A program made the translations under genes and the position numbers. From assembly GCF_012844345.1 (NCBI RefSeq), contig NZ_CP051625.1:3919234-3983233 (forward strand): a stretch of 64,000 nt of DNA. Direction: 5' to 3'. A model generated the notes under the pieces. That model was given only the letters and a program-made list of their open reading frames with translations. It made no database searches and was not told the origin of the DNA. Shown in pieces: positions 32,301 to 42,609 of this stretch; within the stretch, counting starts at the first letter, position 1, and every line of letters starts with the position of its first letter. The DNA comes from Pseudomonas sp. gcc21 (lineage in GTDB: Bacteria > Pseudomonadota > Gammaproteobacteria > Pseudomonadales > Pseudomonadaceae).

Positions 32301-32613
32301 GGTCTTTCTGGCTGTGCTGCGAGTGCTCGCGCTTGAGCAGAAAACCGTCTGCCACGCGCTTGTGAATGGTCTTGTTGGAGTCATACAGATCCAGCGCTGG
32401 CAGGCTGTCTAGCTGCTGGATGACCGATTCGATCTCGCTCGCCGTGATGTTGTCGGCAGCATACTGCGTAGCCAGAAACTGGCGCAGATCATCCTTGATG
32501 AGGACTTCGCTGTTGCTGGCGCGCCGGATGCTGTCGCCAGTGAAGTGCGGATAACCCTGCTGCGCCAGCAAATCGATAATTGCCTGCTCCAGCTTGGCTT
32601 CGTTGAAACTCAT
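29377..32613 (-). CDS. hsdR: Type I restriction enzyme, R subunit (HsdR)
   Basis: This 1,078-residue motor-nuclease has an N-terminal PD-(D/E)xK nuclease domain (DAILYINGLPLVVFEFKSA, about residues 163-181). Helicase motif I is GATGCGKS near 318, motif II ISDEAHRS near 423, and later VGFTGTPID and a QTISRVNR motif VI. It translocates and cleaves DNA lacking the HsdM/S modification. Unusually, it is separated from hsdM and hsdS by about 2.7 kb of toxin-like genes, although all three hsd genes face the same way. Confidence 0.93.
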   Translation of the reverse strand: MSFNEAKLEQAIIDLLAQQGYPHFTGDSIRRASNSEVLIKDDLRQFLATQYAADNITASEIESVIQQLDSLPALDLYDSNKTIHKRVADGFLLKREHSQHSQKDLYIQLIDYSGLPEQRVPIEGEVETLVVEPRADYHTGNIYRLVNQLVIEGTEKRIPDAILYINGLPLVVFEFKSAVREDATIFQAWEQLTRRYVRSIPELMKYNALCVISDGVNSRMGSVFAAYDFYYTWRKVTGDESIEQDGINALHTMIEGLFHPDRLRAVIRHFIYFPDVSRKQEKIACRYPQFYAANRLYENIRLHRKPLGDGKGGTYFGATGCGKSYTMLFLTRLLMKSVEFGSPTIVLITDRTDLDDQLAGQFTNAKNYIGDQTVVSVESRAHLRELLKGRNSGGVFLTTIHKFTEDTELLTERTNVIVISDEAHRSQVNLDQKVRVTDKGVKRTFGFAKYLHDSLPNATYVGFTGTPIDATLDVFGEVVDSYTMTESVKDEITVRIVYEGRAAKVLLDNEKLKEIEAYYAQCAEDGTSEYQIEESKKASANMSAILGDPDRIQALAIDFVHHYEKRVAEGSTLKGKAMFVCSKREIAYAFWQQVVALRPEWNEVLAAEEGVELTEQERKEIKPMERIKMIMTRGKDDEKALYEMLGTQEYRKELDRQFKNAKSNFKIAIVVDMWLTGFDVPFLDTMYIDKPIQRHNLIQTISRVNRKFQGKEKGLVVDYIGIKKQMNLALAHYNKADQQNIEEINQSIIVVKDHLDLLNKLFHQFDARLYYTGSPLEQLNCLNRAAEYAQITDKIEKRFMALVKRLKAAYDICCGSEGVSQGERDQIHFYLAVRSIVFKLTRGNAPDIAQMNARVREMVAEALKADGVEEIFKLGDDGAGEMDIFDDDYLAKIEKIKLPNTRIKLLQQLLAKAIEDFRKINKAKGVDFAEQFRRLVDHYNERKDDTLYVGEVWDDITNEFVDLIHALKDEQQSYADLGVDIEEKAFYDILKKLAFQYNFTYPEDKLLTLATAVKKVVDDKVRYTDWNQRADIKAELKVELILVLADHGYPPVAQDEVYKEIFEQAENFKKHRAVLTAG

Positions 32614-32899
32614 CGGGTACTCCCTTCCTCAATGACGGCAGTTTCGGTCAACATCTCGCCCAATAGTGCCAGCATTGCCCCCAGCGGCCAAACGTTGGCG
32701 CTATTGAATACCGGTCAGCCATTGGTTCGATACAGATTCGAGCAGGGCGATCTGTTGTTGATGGCGGGCTGCATTGGTTGCGAGCTTTTCTATATTCATC
32801 AGCTTCCAACGTACAGCAGGTAACTGCGCTGCGGCGGGCTCATCAAATTGGCTATTCGCTGCGCGGCCAAAAGCTTGAATGGCTATCTATGATCGATGT

Positions 32900-32924
32900 A
32901 TAAACACATAAGCGCATAAACACA
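32900..32924 (+). promoter_or_regulatory. Two ATAAACACA repeats upstream of the antitoxin (candidate RHH operator)
   Basis: ATAAACACA occurs at 32900-32908 and 32916-32924, 16 bp apart and 17-41 bp before the antitoxin start. Short repeats at this place are typical operators for ribbon-helix-helix antitoxins. The rest of the gap 32614-32940 contains no gene I can support. Confidence 0.45.
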
Positions 32925-32940
32925 CATTTGGGAGAGTTCG

Positions 32941-33180
32941 ATGGATACCGTTCGCTGGAACGTAGCTGTCTCGGCTGACACGGATCAGTCCCTTCGTATG
33001 TTTCTGGCCAGCCAAGGCGGCGGTCGGAAGGGTGATCTATCTCGTTTCATCGAGGAGGCAGTGCAAGCACACATACTGGAACTGACTGCGGAGCAAGCTA
33101 AGGCCTCGAACTCGCATTTGAGTGAGGCAGAATTGGCCGAGGCGATTGATGAAGCGCTCCAATGGGCACGTGAACGCTGA
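32941..33180 (+). CDS. Ribbon-helix-helix-type antitoxin
   Basis: This 79-residue protein has a short beta-strand then two helices (VRWNVAVSADTDQSLRMFLASQ; KGDLSRFIEEAV), a CopG/RHH-like fold, followed by an acidic C-terminal tail that would clasp the toxin. The stop codon TGA overlaps the ATG of the PIN toxin by one base (TGATG), showing translational coupling. GGGAGAG lies upstream of the start. It should neutralise the neighbouring PIN RNase and repress the pair. Confidence 0.75.
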   Translation: MDTVRWNVAVSADTDQSLRMFLASQGGGRKGDLSRFIEEAVQAHILELTAEQAKASNSHLSEAELAEAIDEALQWARER

Positions 33181-33590
33181 TGCGGGTGGTGTTGGATACA
33201 AATATCCTGTTCAGTGCTCTGATTTCTCCCCACGGCGCACCTGATACGATTTATCGCGCCTGGCGAGCGGCGCGATTCGAGATGGTCACCTCGCAGGCGC
33301 AGCTCGATGAAATCCGTAGAGCAAGCCGCTACCCCAAGCTCCAGAACGTTCTTCAGCCTGCCAAAGTTGGAGCCATGATTAACAATCTGCAGCGAGCAGT
33401 AGTGCTGGAGCGACTGAAAATTGAGGTCGAAGCCACGGATCCAGATGACTCGTTCTTATTGGCCATGGCACTGGCAGGTGAAGCGGATTATCTGGTCACC
33501 GGTGATCGGCGCGCAGGCCTGCTGCAACGTGGGCACATCGAACGCACACGGATTGTCACGCCTGCCGTATTCTGTTTGGAAGTGCTTTAA
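33180..33590 (+). CDS. PIN-domain toxin (putative ribonuclease)
   Basis: This 136-residue PIN-domain protein shows the acidic metal ligands of the nuclease: Asp in VVLDTNILFSAL at the N-terminus, a central Glu near LDEIRRA, the DPDDSFLLAMA block and Asp in LVTGDRRAG. It matches the 'putative toxin-antitoxin system toxin component, PIN family' group. It would cleave RNA when the unstable antitoxin is lost. The operon stands inside the type I restriction locus, opposite to hsd transcription. Confidence 0.8.
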   Translation: MRVVLDTNILFSALISPHGAPDTIYRAWRAARFEMVTSQAQLDEIRRASRYPKLQNVLQPAKVGAMINNLQRAVVLERLKIEVEATDPDDSFLLAMALAGEADYLVTGDRRAGLLQRGHIERTRIVTPAVFCLEVL

Positions 33591-33686
33591 CCTCGACTTT
33601 TCTTTTTGTCTCTACTTTGTTGATGCCTACATATGAGTGGGGGCTTTTGCACCGTTTCGTGGTCTTGACAAGCGAGGTATTCAATA

Positions 33687-34072
33687 AACAAGCGCAATCT
33701 GTTCGACGAGATGATGCAGGGCGTCGATGAGATGGCGGCGCAGCGGGAGGCAAAATCCCCTTGCTCAGGTGACTGTCGAAAACCGACCCGCGCCCGAGGT
33801 AACGGCGGATGTGAAAAATTTTCATCTGATCCCAGTTTTTATTCGGTGACTGTCGCAGGCAGGCCCGCGCCCGAGGTGACGGCTGAGAGATCGTCGCTCT
33901 GAGAAAGAAAATGAAGATGTCACAACGGGTTTTCGCCATGCGCATACGAACCAGTGCTGAGACGCTGCGCAACTGGGAGCAGGACAAGTCCAAGCCGAAC
34001 GCCCAGGCGTCGCTGCTGATAAAGCTGGTCGAGTAGTACCCTGATATGGTTGATCGTCTGGCTAGTGTCTAA
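33687..34072 (+). pseudogene. Degraded XRE/NadS-like antitoxin gene
   Basis: Pieces of a small HTH antitoxin appear in shifting frames. The N-terminus NLFDEMMQGVDEMAAQR is near 33693. VTVENRPAPEVTAD follows in another frame near 33770, and a second copy VTVAGRPAPEVTAE near 33847. The HTH part MSQRVFAMRIRTSAETLRNW comes near 33920, ending LLIKLVE, then TAG, then YPDMVDRLASV. An internal duplication of about 40 bp, frameshifts and a nonsense codon show that it is dead. No partner toxin of this class remains beside it. Confidence 0.65.
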
Positions 34073-34243
34073 ACGTTTAACGCAGTCTGAGTCCCGTAAA
34101 TGAAGGTGAATTGTGGGCGTCCCGTGTCAGCATCAGAAACAATAATCCTGCGGTACTGATCGTATCGAGTTTACTTTTTCCACGATAGTCATACCCAAAG
34201 TATTGATTTTCCTCTTGGCATAAACTCGCGAATCGCTGGAGGC

Positions 34244-35245
34244 TTACCTGGCGGCAGAGGTCGGGGTGCTCAGCATATTCATGATCAGGCGAATCAGCGT
34301 TTCTTTCTGTTTCGGGTCGGACTCGGCAACCAGCAGTGTCAACGCCGCCAGGCCGGTGTCGTTGATTATCGGCTGGCCGCTGGTATTCAGTAGTCTGCCG
34401 TTGCGGTGCAGAAAGTCTACAAACAGAAAGGCGCCGCTGCGCTTGTTGCCGTCGGCGAAGGGGTGGTTTTTCACCACGAAATAGAGCAGATGCGCAGCCT
34501 TGCTTTCCACGGTAGGGTAGGCCGGTTCGCCAAATACGCTCTGATCCAGGTTGCCGAAAATACCGGCCAGTCCAGCTTCGCGCACCTGGGCGAACAAGGC
34601 CGTCGCTTCACCGCGTGCCATCAGTTGCTGCTTGAGTTCACCCAGCGCTGCCATCGCTTCATCTGCGCTGGGCAACTTGCCGCCGGACTCACCGTCGGGC
34701 TCTTCCAATAAGCCCTCATCGTAGCGCTGCAACCACAGGAAGGTCTGGGTATAGCGCGAGACAATGTCTACCAGCCCGCGCCCGGCATCGCCGCTCAGCT
34801 CGGGGCTCTGTGCGGCTTTCTGAATCAGCTTCAGCGCCTGTTCCAGTTCGGGGGCATTTTTTTCGAAGCGGGTTTGACTCAATGCGTAGCCGTGCGTCAG
34901 GTATTGCCGCAGAACCCGCGTAGCCCATTGGCGGAATCGGGTGGCCTGGGTGGAGTTCACACGGTAGCCCACTGAGATAATGGCATCGAGGTTGTAATGC
35001 TTGAGACTTCTACGTACCTGCCGCTTGCCTTCCTGGCGAACTACCGAGAAATCCTCGGTAGTTGCAGGCTCATCCAGCTCCTGCTCGCTAAAGATGTTCT
35101 TGAGGTGGAGGCTGATGTTGTCAGTCGAGGTAGCAAATAGTTCAGCCATCTGGCTCTGACTGACCCAAAGGGTGTCGCTGTATAACTGAACTTCTACCTG
35201 ATTGTCGTCGATCTGGTAAATTTCGATCTGCTTGTCGGTGGTCAT
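34244..35245 (-). CDS. RhuM-Fic fusion protein
   Basis: This 333-residue protein has an N-terminal RhuM-type domain (residues 1-130; YNLDAIISVGYRVNSTQATRFRQWA at about 84-108) and a C-terminal Fic/DOC domain. The full catalytic Fic motif HPFADGNKR is at residues 261-269. Fic proteins transfer AMP or another nucleotide part to a protein hydroxyl. No obvious inhibitory (S/T)xxxE(G/N) helix is evident by eye. The gene lies downstream of hsdS on the same strand, a recurrent position for RhuM and Fic genes in type I restriction operons. The biological target is unknown. Confidence 0.82.
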   Translation of the reverse strand: MTTDKQIEIYQIDDNQVEVQLYSDTLWVSQSQMAELFATSTDNISLHLKNIFSEQELDEPATTEDFSVVRQEGKRQVRRSLKHYNLDAIISVGYRVNSTQATRFRQWATRVLRQYLTHGYALSQTRFEKNAPELEQALKLIQKAAQSPELSGDAGRGLVDIVSRYTQTFLWLQRYDEGLLEEPDGESGGKLPSADEAMAALGELKQQLMARGEATALFAQVREAGLAGIFGNLDQSVFGEPAYPTVESKAAHLLYFVVKNHPFADGNKRSGAFLFVDFLHRNGRLLNTSGQPIINDTGLAALTLLVAESDPKQKETLIRLIMNMLSTPTSAAR

Positions 35246-35384
35246 CGGCTGTCCTGCCTCGTTAGTGCATGATGATTGGGTTCGCTGTGGCGAAACCGAT
35301 CACCCGCCTGAGGCGTATGAACCTGCCATTGCAGTGGCATATCCTACTCCCGCTCTAATCTGTCGTCCGCGACCTTGCGCAAGA

Positions 35385-36807
35385 TCAGATCACCTCGGCG
35401 AGCAGCTGTTCGGCTTCGGGGATGCGCAGTTGGCCGGAGAGGAGTTTGGGAAGGAGGGTGTCGCGGAGCTTAGCGAGCCCTCGTGATTCTTCTCTCAATC
35501 GCGCAGTCTTTTCGAAAAGGCAACATGTATGGCCATGCCACGCATCGAGAATATAAGTTCCAGGGTCCAAAATAGGAATACTTGCCAGCTCGCTCAAGCT
35601 GAAGTTGGCTTGAACCGCCTGGACTGTTCTGGAGTGCACGATGTCTTTGATCTGCTCTGATTTCAAAGTTTGGTGAATATAATGACAAGTCGTTTTTGAG
35701 GTTGGTCTTATAAATGCTAAAGCTTGATTGGCATTCGAATAATTTAACTCGTGAGTGACTATCGCGGTCCGCCCGATCGTTCCCGCTATAGAAAACAATA
35801 TATCCCCTTCTTTGAGGATCGATCTTTTAAGAACTCCTTCATGTATGCTCCGAGAAATTCTTTCTAACCCATCGATGTTTATTTCATTGTTATCGCTAAT
35901 ATCTCGCACCTTCAAAAACTGAATCTCAGGTTTGTCGGGCGCTAAAGTTACAGCGGACTTGCTAGGCGTTGTTCCTTTCGAAATGATCTGAGTGAACTCT
36001 GAGAGTCGACCATGCTTCCATCCTTCCGGCACCCAGCCCATGGTTTCGGTAAACACAAAGCGATCTGGAAACTGCTGGCGGATGGCGGCGGGTAGGGTGT
36101 GGGGGTGTTCGGGCGATTGCAGCTGTGCGGCCTTGGCGCGGCGTTCGGCGCGGTCGGCCAGTTCGTCGGGAATCGGATTGCCGGCTGCCAGTGCGTTGTC
36201 GATCACCGGATCGAAGTCCACAAACCAGCTTTTGAACAACGCCTGCGCCATGGCTTCGAGCGTGGTGTTCATCTGGCGGTTGAGTTCGATTTTGTCGTCG
36301 AGGGTGCTGAGCATGTACGCGATTTTCACTTGATCACGGAGAGGTGGCAGCTCTAATGGAAAACTCTTGAGACTTGTAAAGTTGAATACGGGCTGAACAG
36401 ATTTAGAATTCATCGCATGAATCAAATCTACCGTTCGCTGCCACGTAAAGTAATAGTAAACAAAGAGGTGATCAGCCTTGGCGGCGTTGACTCGTAATCT
36501 CATAGTGTTCGTTGATAGCAAATAATGCTCATCCCCTTGGCGTGGGGTAAGCACACCGACCTTGCCTATTGTGCCAACTTTCGGGAAAATCAAATCTCCG
36601 ATAAAACAATGGCTCCTTGGAATGGAATGGTATTTTTCTAGCGAAACGTGTCGAGTGTCAGACCAGTCGAAGCGCCGTCCTTGAATATTTTTACCCTGTA
36701 CGACTAGAGCCCCTAGGTCAGTGTAGTCAGAGGTCTTTAGATTCGACCCAAAGGGGGCATCGCCCAATTCGAGAGCTATATCCTCTACCTTGCAATGCTT
36801 AAAATCC

Positions 36808-36818
<11 letters not shown>
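35385..36818 (-). CDS. hsdS: Type I restriction enzyme, specificity subunit (HsdS)
   Basis: This 477-residue protein has two target-recognition domains (about residues 1-150 and 250-410) joined by the conserved helical spacer LPPLRDQVKIAYMLSTLDDKIELNRQMN near 155-182, with a matching repeat at the C-terminus. It directs HsdM and HsdR to a bipartite site that cannot be predicted here. The TRD-coding DNA is visibly AT-rich while the spacer is GC-rich, a sign of domain exchange. Its start overlaps the hsdM stop by 11 nt. Confidence 0.9.
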
Positions 36819-38382
<1,564 letters not shown>

Positions 38383-38736
38383 GTGTTTCGGCTTTGCGAG
38401 GGGTGCGTCGGACTGCGCGCAGTGCATGCGTAAGCAGGCCGGAAAAAGCGGGCGGCAGGCGTTCCGTTGCCGGCGTGCTGCGTCCTGGTTGATGTCGGGG
38501 AGCATACGAGAGCAGAAGTGGGGATGTCCAACAAAAGCAGGCGCTTAAGCACAGTCAAGCGCTGGGGGAGCGGGTAAAACCGATATGGCTTTCGGGCAAG
38601 CACTGGAGCGTCCCGGCAATATACGCCGCCCGGGGCGAAGCGTGTGCGGTGCTGGCTTCTCTTTGTGCGCGACTTCTCCGTAGTCCGGCTGTCCGGATAC
38701 GGAAAGGGTCATATTGCCTCGCCGTTTTTGCTCGTA

Positions 38737-38756
38737 TACTGTTTATCTATCCAGTA
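38737..38756 (+). promoter_or_regulatory. LexA (SOS) box of the umuDC operon
   Basis: TACTG-N10-CAGTA, with CTG at 38739-38741 and CAG at 38752-38754, fits the LexA consensus exactly. It is 20 bp upstream of the umuD start. The gap 38383-38775 otherwise holds the hsdM promoter region and no gene. Confidence 0.92.
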
Positions 38757-38775
38757 AAAAGCAAAGGCATGCGCC

Positions 38776-39213
38776 ATGAGCGAAGCAGTTATTCTTGCTC
38801 CCATCGGAAGCTCGGCGGTCGAGCTTCCGTTCTTTTCGGCCCGGGTGCCCGCCGGGTTTCCGAGCCCGGCTCAGGATCATCTGGAGAAAACGATTTCTCT
38901 GGATACCTTGTTGGATATCGATGCGCCGCATACTTATCTGGTGCGCGCACACGGTGACAGCATGATCGGGGCGGGCATCTTTGATGGCGATGTTCTGGTG
39001 GTCAGCCGGGCCCTGACGGCAAGGCACGGCGATATCGTCATCGCAGCGATCAATGGTGACAGTTTCGTCAAACGCTTTACTGTGCAAAACGGGCAGCTGG
39101 TGCTGTGCTCGGAGAATCCCCGCTATCCACCCCGGTACATCCTTGAAGGCGATGAGCTGCTGATCTGGGGCGTAGTCACGGACAGCATACGGCGGCACGG
39201 CAATCATGGCTGA
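38776..39213 (+). CDS. umuD: UmuD, autoproteolytic subunit of DNA polymerase V
   Basis: This 145-residue LexA-like peptidase is complete. The self-cleavage site is Ala-Gly in VPAGFPSP near residues 26-29, the nucleophile Ser in HGDSMIGAG near residue 61, and the general-base Lys in FVKRFT near 98. RecA filaments stimulate its cleavage to UmuD'. It overlaps umuC by 8 nt. Since umuC is broken here, it cannot form polymerase V from this operon, though it may interact with other partners. Confidence 0.93.
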   Translation: MSEAVILAPIGSSAVELPFFSARVPAGFPSPAQDHLEKTISLDTLLDIDAPHTYLVRAHGDSMIGAGIFDGDVLVVSRALTARHGDIVIAAINGDSFVKRFTVQNGQLVLCSENPRYPPRYILEGDELLIWGVVTDSIRRHGNHG

Positions 39214-39547
39214 GCGCAGCATTGCCCTGATCGATTGCAATTCCTTTTATGCATCCTGCGAGCGGGTGTTTCGCCCGGACCTGATGAAGACGCCCATCGT
39301 TGTGCTCAGCAATAACGACGGCTGCGTGATCGCCCGGTCCGCTGATGCCAAACCTTTCTTGAAGATGGGCGCGCCGTATTTTCAGATCAGGGACGTGCTG
39401 CGCCAGCACGGCATCCTCGCTTTCTCGAGCAACTACGAGCTGTATGGCGACATGAGCGAGCGGGTGATGACGGTGCTCGAAAGCATGGTTCCTGCCCTTG
39501 AGGTGTACAGCATCGATAAGAGTAAGTTGTATAGTGCGGACGCCTAA
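39206..39547 (+). pseudogene. umuC: umuC 5' fragment, interrupted by a GInt-like element
   Basis: The first 104 codons or so read as a normal Y-family polymerase ([33 protein letters not shown]). Homology stops at about 39517, inside the catalytic SIDE(C/A)F motif, and the frame runs into a TAA at 39545 with an unrelated tail KSKLYSADA. The remaining three-quarters of UmuC is not found elsewhere in this window. The second catalytic acidic residue pair is thereby lost. Confidence 0.9.
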
Positions 39548-39596
39548 GCTATTGAGTTCTATCTATGGACATTGTTAAGCGTCCCAGGGGCGTTGA

Positions 39597-40886
39597 ATGG
39601 CGACGCTAGAGCGCATTCATTTCGTGCCCCATTACCTCGTGCGCAGAGAGAACGCCGTCGCATACTCCCCCAGTAGCAGCCGGCCATCCATTGAGGGCTT
39701 GCCCCAAATCTTTTGGGCAGACTATGCACCTTGGAGGGAGGCAAACCTGTGGGCAGTGGAGCGAGCAACGACTGGTGACGCTTCTCTTAAGACCGTTGCC
39801 AGTAACATGAATGGCCTTCTCAATTACGCTAAATTTCTTGAATCTCGTGATTTGCAGTGGTTCGAGTTTCCCGCTCGCAAAGCTGACCGCTGCCTGGTGC
39901 TATACCGAGGGGCGTTGATCAAGATGCGCGATGCCGGCCAGATCGGCCCATCCACGGCGTCTGAGTACATGCGCAATTGCATCATGTTCTATCGGTGGGT
40001 AAGGCATAGGGAGCTTCTTTCTCCACACGTCCAGCTGTGGCGGGAAAAACCCTACGTCGTTAAATACTTCGACCGGGTGGGGTTCGAGCGAACGATCAGC
40101 GGAACCACCACCGACCTCAGCATCCCGAACCGTAAGCGCCCAGGCCAAACGCTTGAAGATGGGCTGTTGCCAGTCTCGGAGACCGATCGCGATGCAATTC
40201 TGGATTTCGCCGCAGAGAACGCCACGCCCGAGCTCTACCTCATGTTGGCCCTTGGATTTTTTACCGGGATGCGGCTCGGCAGCATCTGTGATCTCAAGAT
40301 TCAGTCTCTGGAGCGCGCCGCCCCCGACCCTTCCGCTGAAGGGCTTCTACGCCTTGCAGTTGGTCCAGGCGCAGCTCCGCCAGTGCACACGAAATTCGGT
40401 GTGACTGGCCAGGTCTGGATACCCGAAGCGTTGCGTGATGAATTGCTGGAATATGCCAAAGGCTGGCGGAGGATGGAACGAGAGGCGAAAGCCTCGCCCG
40501 AGAATCGTGATTTGCTGTTCTTGACCCGCTTTGGTAACGCCTATGGCAGGCGCGGCACCGATCAGTCATCTGCTGTGAATGTTGAGATGTCCGAGTTTCG
40601 AAAACGGGGCGTCAAAGCAGAACTACAGGTGCTCCGTAAATTCCGCTTCCATCAGTCGCGCTGCACCTTCGGTACCGAATTGGCACGTCTGGCGCTATCG
40701 GCTTGTGCCGATGTCGCTATTGTAATTGCGACGGTCAGCGACGCGTTGCTCCATGGGCCTAACTCTGAAGCCACCACCTTCAAATACATCCGATTCGTAC
40801 AGGCACTGCCGATCAAACAAGCCCTCTCAAATAGCTTCATGGCGGCATTTAGCGGGATCGGCGCTGGGGCGCGGCACGATGGATAG
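39597..40886 (+). CDS. ginA: GinA-like tyrosine recombinase
   Basis: This 429-residue tyrosine recombinase has a SAM-like core-binding domain in the N-terminal half and a catalytic domain after about residue 190. It shows the first Arg in FFTGMRLGSI, then HxxR as HQSRCTFGTE, then the final His and Tyr in HGPNSEATTFKYIRF. All catalytic positions appear filled, so it may be the main active subunit. It is the first gene of a coupled operon and begins 80 bp inside the element. Confidence 0.75.
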   Translation: MATLERIHFVPHYLVRRENAVAYSPSSSRPSIEGLPQIFWADYAPWREANLWAVERATTGDASLKTVASNMNGLLNYAKFLESRDLQWFEFPARKADRCLVLYRGALIKMRDAGQIGPSTASEYMRNCIMFYRWVRHRELLSPHVQLWREKPYVVKYFDRVGFERTISGTTTDLSIPNRKRPGQTLEDGLLPVSETDRDAILDFAAENATPELYLMLALGFFTGMRLGSICDLKIQSLERAAPDPSAEGLLRLAVGPGAAPPVHTKFGVTGQVWIPEALRDELLEYAKGWRRMEREAKASPENRDLLFLTRFGNAYGRRGTDQSSAVNVEMSEFRKRGVKAELQVLRKFRFHQSRCTFGTELARLALSACADVAIVIATVSDALLHGPNSEATTFKYIRFVQALPIKQALSNSFMAAFSGIGAGARHDG

Positions 40887-42609
40887 TTCCGAATTCGACC
40901 TCACTTTCCCGATGCTTGAGTATGGGGCCACTGAAACGCCCTGGGACCTCCGGCCGCTGCTGTTTCGCGGAGGTGCAGCAGCAAAGGTGAAGCATGTGGG
41001 CCGCCAGATCGCGCAGGGCGAACTCGGCAGTCCCTTGCCGGAACGTTTCGAGCTGGTGACGCAGCTGCATGAGCACATGACTGACGACCTTGCTGGTGGC
41101 GGAAGTCGCTTCTCGGTGCAGAACAAGATCAGTGCATTGCGCCGATTCTTTGCCTGGATCGATTCAGAAAACGTGAATCTCAGTCTCGAGACGGCGGCCG
41201 ACACGTTCATTCGTTGGACCGATCACTTGCTCCAGCGTCATCGAGTCGAACGCAATTTCAGCGATGGGTCCCTGTACGATCTCACCAGGCTCACGGCGAC
41301 GATGCTGGACCGAGCATTGGACCGCCAAGCAAGCCTGAGCAAGAGCACACGTATTCGCAAGCCGCGCGGCAAAGGCAAGGTACATACGAGCAAAGCGGAC
41401 AAGCAGAATCTGCAAAACACCTTCGCATTCGGACACCTTCTAGCTGACGTATGCGAGGCATTGACCTGGAGGGGGACAATGGCCCCCCTCCCAGTTTGTA
41501 TTTCGTTACGCACCGGCCAAGTGCTGGAACTATGGTCGGGATTGCAGAGCCCCGAGAAAGTAGCGGCCCGCCGTACCAGGCCGCAAAACCAAGCGCAAAT
41601 CGAAGCATCCCTGGCGGCGCGTGCCGCCCACGATGCAGATCGGACACTGCGGACCCGTTTCCCCATCGTCAATTTACGGATCGAGAGTGAATTGCTGATG
41701 TTCATCGCCCAGACCGGTCTGAACCTCCAGCAAGCACATACCCTGCGGGTTGAGCAGTTTCATTACACCAGCCACATAGACGGCTACCAGGTACGTACCT
41801 ACAAAAATCGACGGGAAGGAGAAGTGCTATTCGAGATCTTTGCCAGTTATCGAGAGTGGTTCGAGCGCTATCTCGAATGGCGTTCCGAATGGTTTCCCAA
41901 TGAGCCGGATGGTTTGCTCTTTCCGCTTATACGTAGCGGGGGACGAATCCTAGAAGAGGCGACGCAGTTCACGAACGTTACGCGCATCTGCCGCGAGCTT
42001 GGCATACCGATAGTGAGACCGCGAAAACTGCGCGGGACGCGCATCAACTGGTTGCTTCGGGAGTCCCAGAATCCCCAACAGGTTGCGGAGTTGGCCCAGC
42101 ATACGGTGCAAACGCTGATACGCGTATATGCCGACCCCCATCCGCAGATCGCTATGGTGGAAATTACGCGCTTCCATCAGCAAACCGATCCGTCCCTTTC
42201 ACCTCCTGCTCCTGGTAGATGTGTATCGGCCACACCTGAACCAGTGGGCACGATGCCGAAGAATGGTCCGCGACCCGACTGCATCAATGCTGCCGGTTGC
42301 CTGTTCTGTACCCAGCACCGGGATATCGAAAGTGAGGATCATGTGTGGTCTCTCGGTAGCTTGCGCCACCTCAAATCGCTTGAACTGGCACGCTACCGCC
42401 CATCCAGTTCGGGTAAGCACCTGACGACAGAGCATCCGGCCCTGCTGGTGATCGATCGGCTGACGGCCAAACTGCGCTTCTTCGAAGAAAGTAGCGAGGT
42501 CCGCAGGCTTTGGGTCGAAGAAGCCAGAGCGCGCATAAGTGAAGGTGACTACCACCCGGCCTGGGATGGCTTCATCCGATTGGCAGAACTGCGACAAAGA
42601 TCAGCATGA
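40879..42609 (+). CDS. ginB: GinB-like tyrosine recombinase
   Basis: This 576-residue recombinase starts at an ATG overlapping the ginA stop by 8 nt. The catalytic-domain segment FIAQTGLNLQQAHTLRV aligns with the usual TGxR block but lacks the Arg there. A KLRGTRINWLL segment stands where HxxR is expected, and AQHTVQTLIRVYADPH supplies the late His and Tyr. It is therefore probably catalytically impaired or an architectural partner. A late NAAGCLFCTQH segment could bind metal. Confidence 0.7.
   Translation: MDSSEFDLTFPMLEYGATETPWDLRPLLFRGGAAAKVKHVGRQIAQGELGSPLPERFELVTQLHEHMTDDLAGGGSRFSVQNKISALRRFFAWIDSENVNLSLETAADTFIRWTDHLLQRHRVERNFSDGSLYDLTRLTATMLDRALDRQASLSKSTRIRKPRGKGKVHTSKADKQNLQNTFAFGHLLADVCEALTWRGTMAPLPVCISLRTGQVLELWSGLQSPEKVAARRTRPQNQAQIEASLAARAAHDADRTLRTRFPIVNLRIESELLMFIAQTGLNLQQAHTLRVEQFHYTSHIDGYQVRTYKNRREGEVLFEIFASYREWFERYLEWRSEWFPNEPDGLLFPLIRSGGRILEEATQFTNVTRICRELGIPIVRPRKLRGTRINWLLRESQNPQQVAELAQHTVQTLIRVYADPHPQIAMVEITRFHQQTDPSLSPPAPGRCVSATPEPVGTMPKNGPRPDCINAAGCLFCTQHRDIESEDHVWSLGSLRHLKSLELARYRPSSSGKHLTTEHPALLVIDRLTAKLRFFEESSEVRRLWVEEARARISEGDYHPAWDGFIRLAELRQRSA

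Noticed and set aside
30928..32412. 494-codon open frame on the plus strand opposite hsdR
   Set aside because: No recognisable motifs, while hsdR has full nuclease and helicase motifs in the other strand.
32545..32823. 92-codon plus-strand frame upstream of the RHH antitoxin
   Set aside because: Starts inside the hsdR 5' end, has no Shine-Dalgarno and no family resemblance.
32900..32924. ATAAACACA repeats considered as the start of a CRISPR array
   Set aside because: Only two 9-bp copies with a 7-bp gap; no spacer-repeat periodicity.
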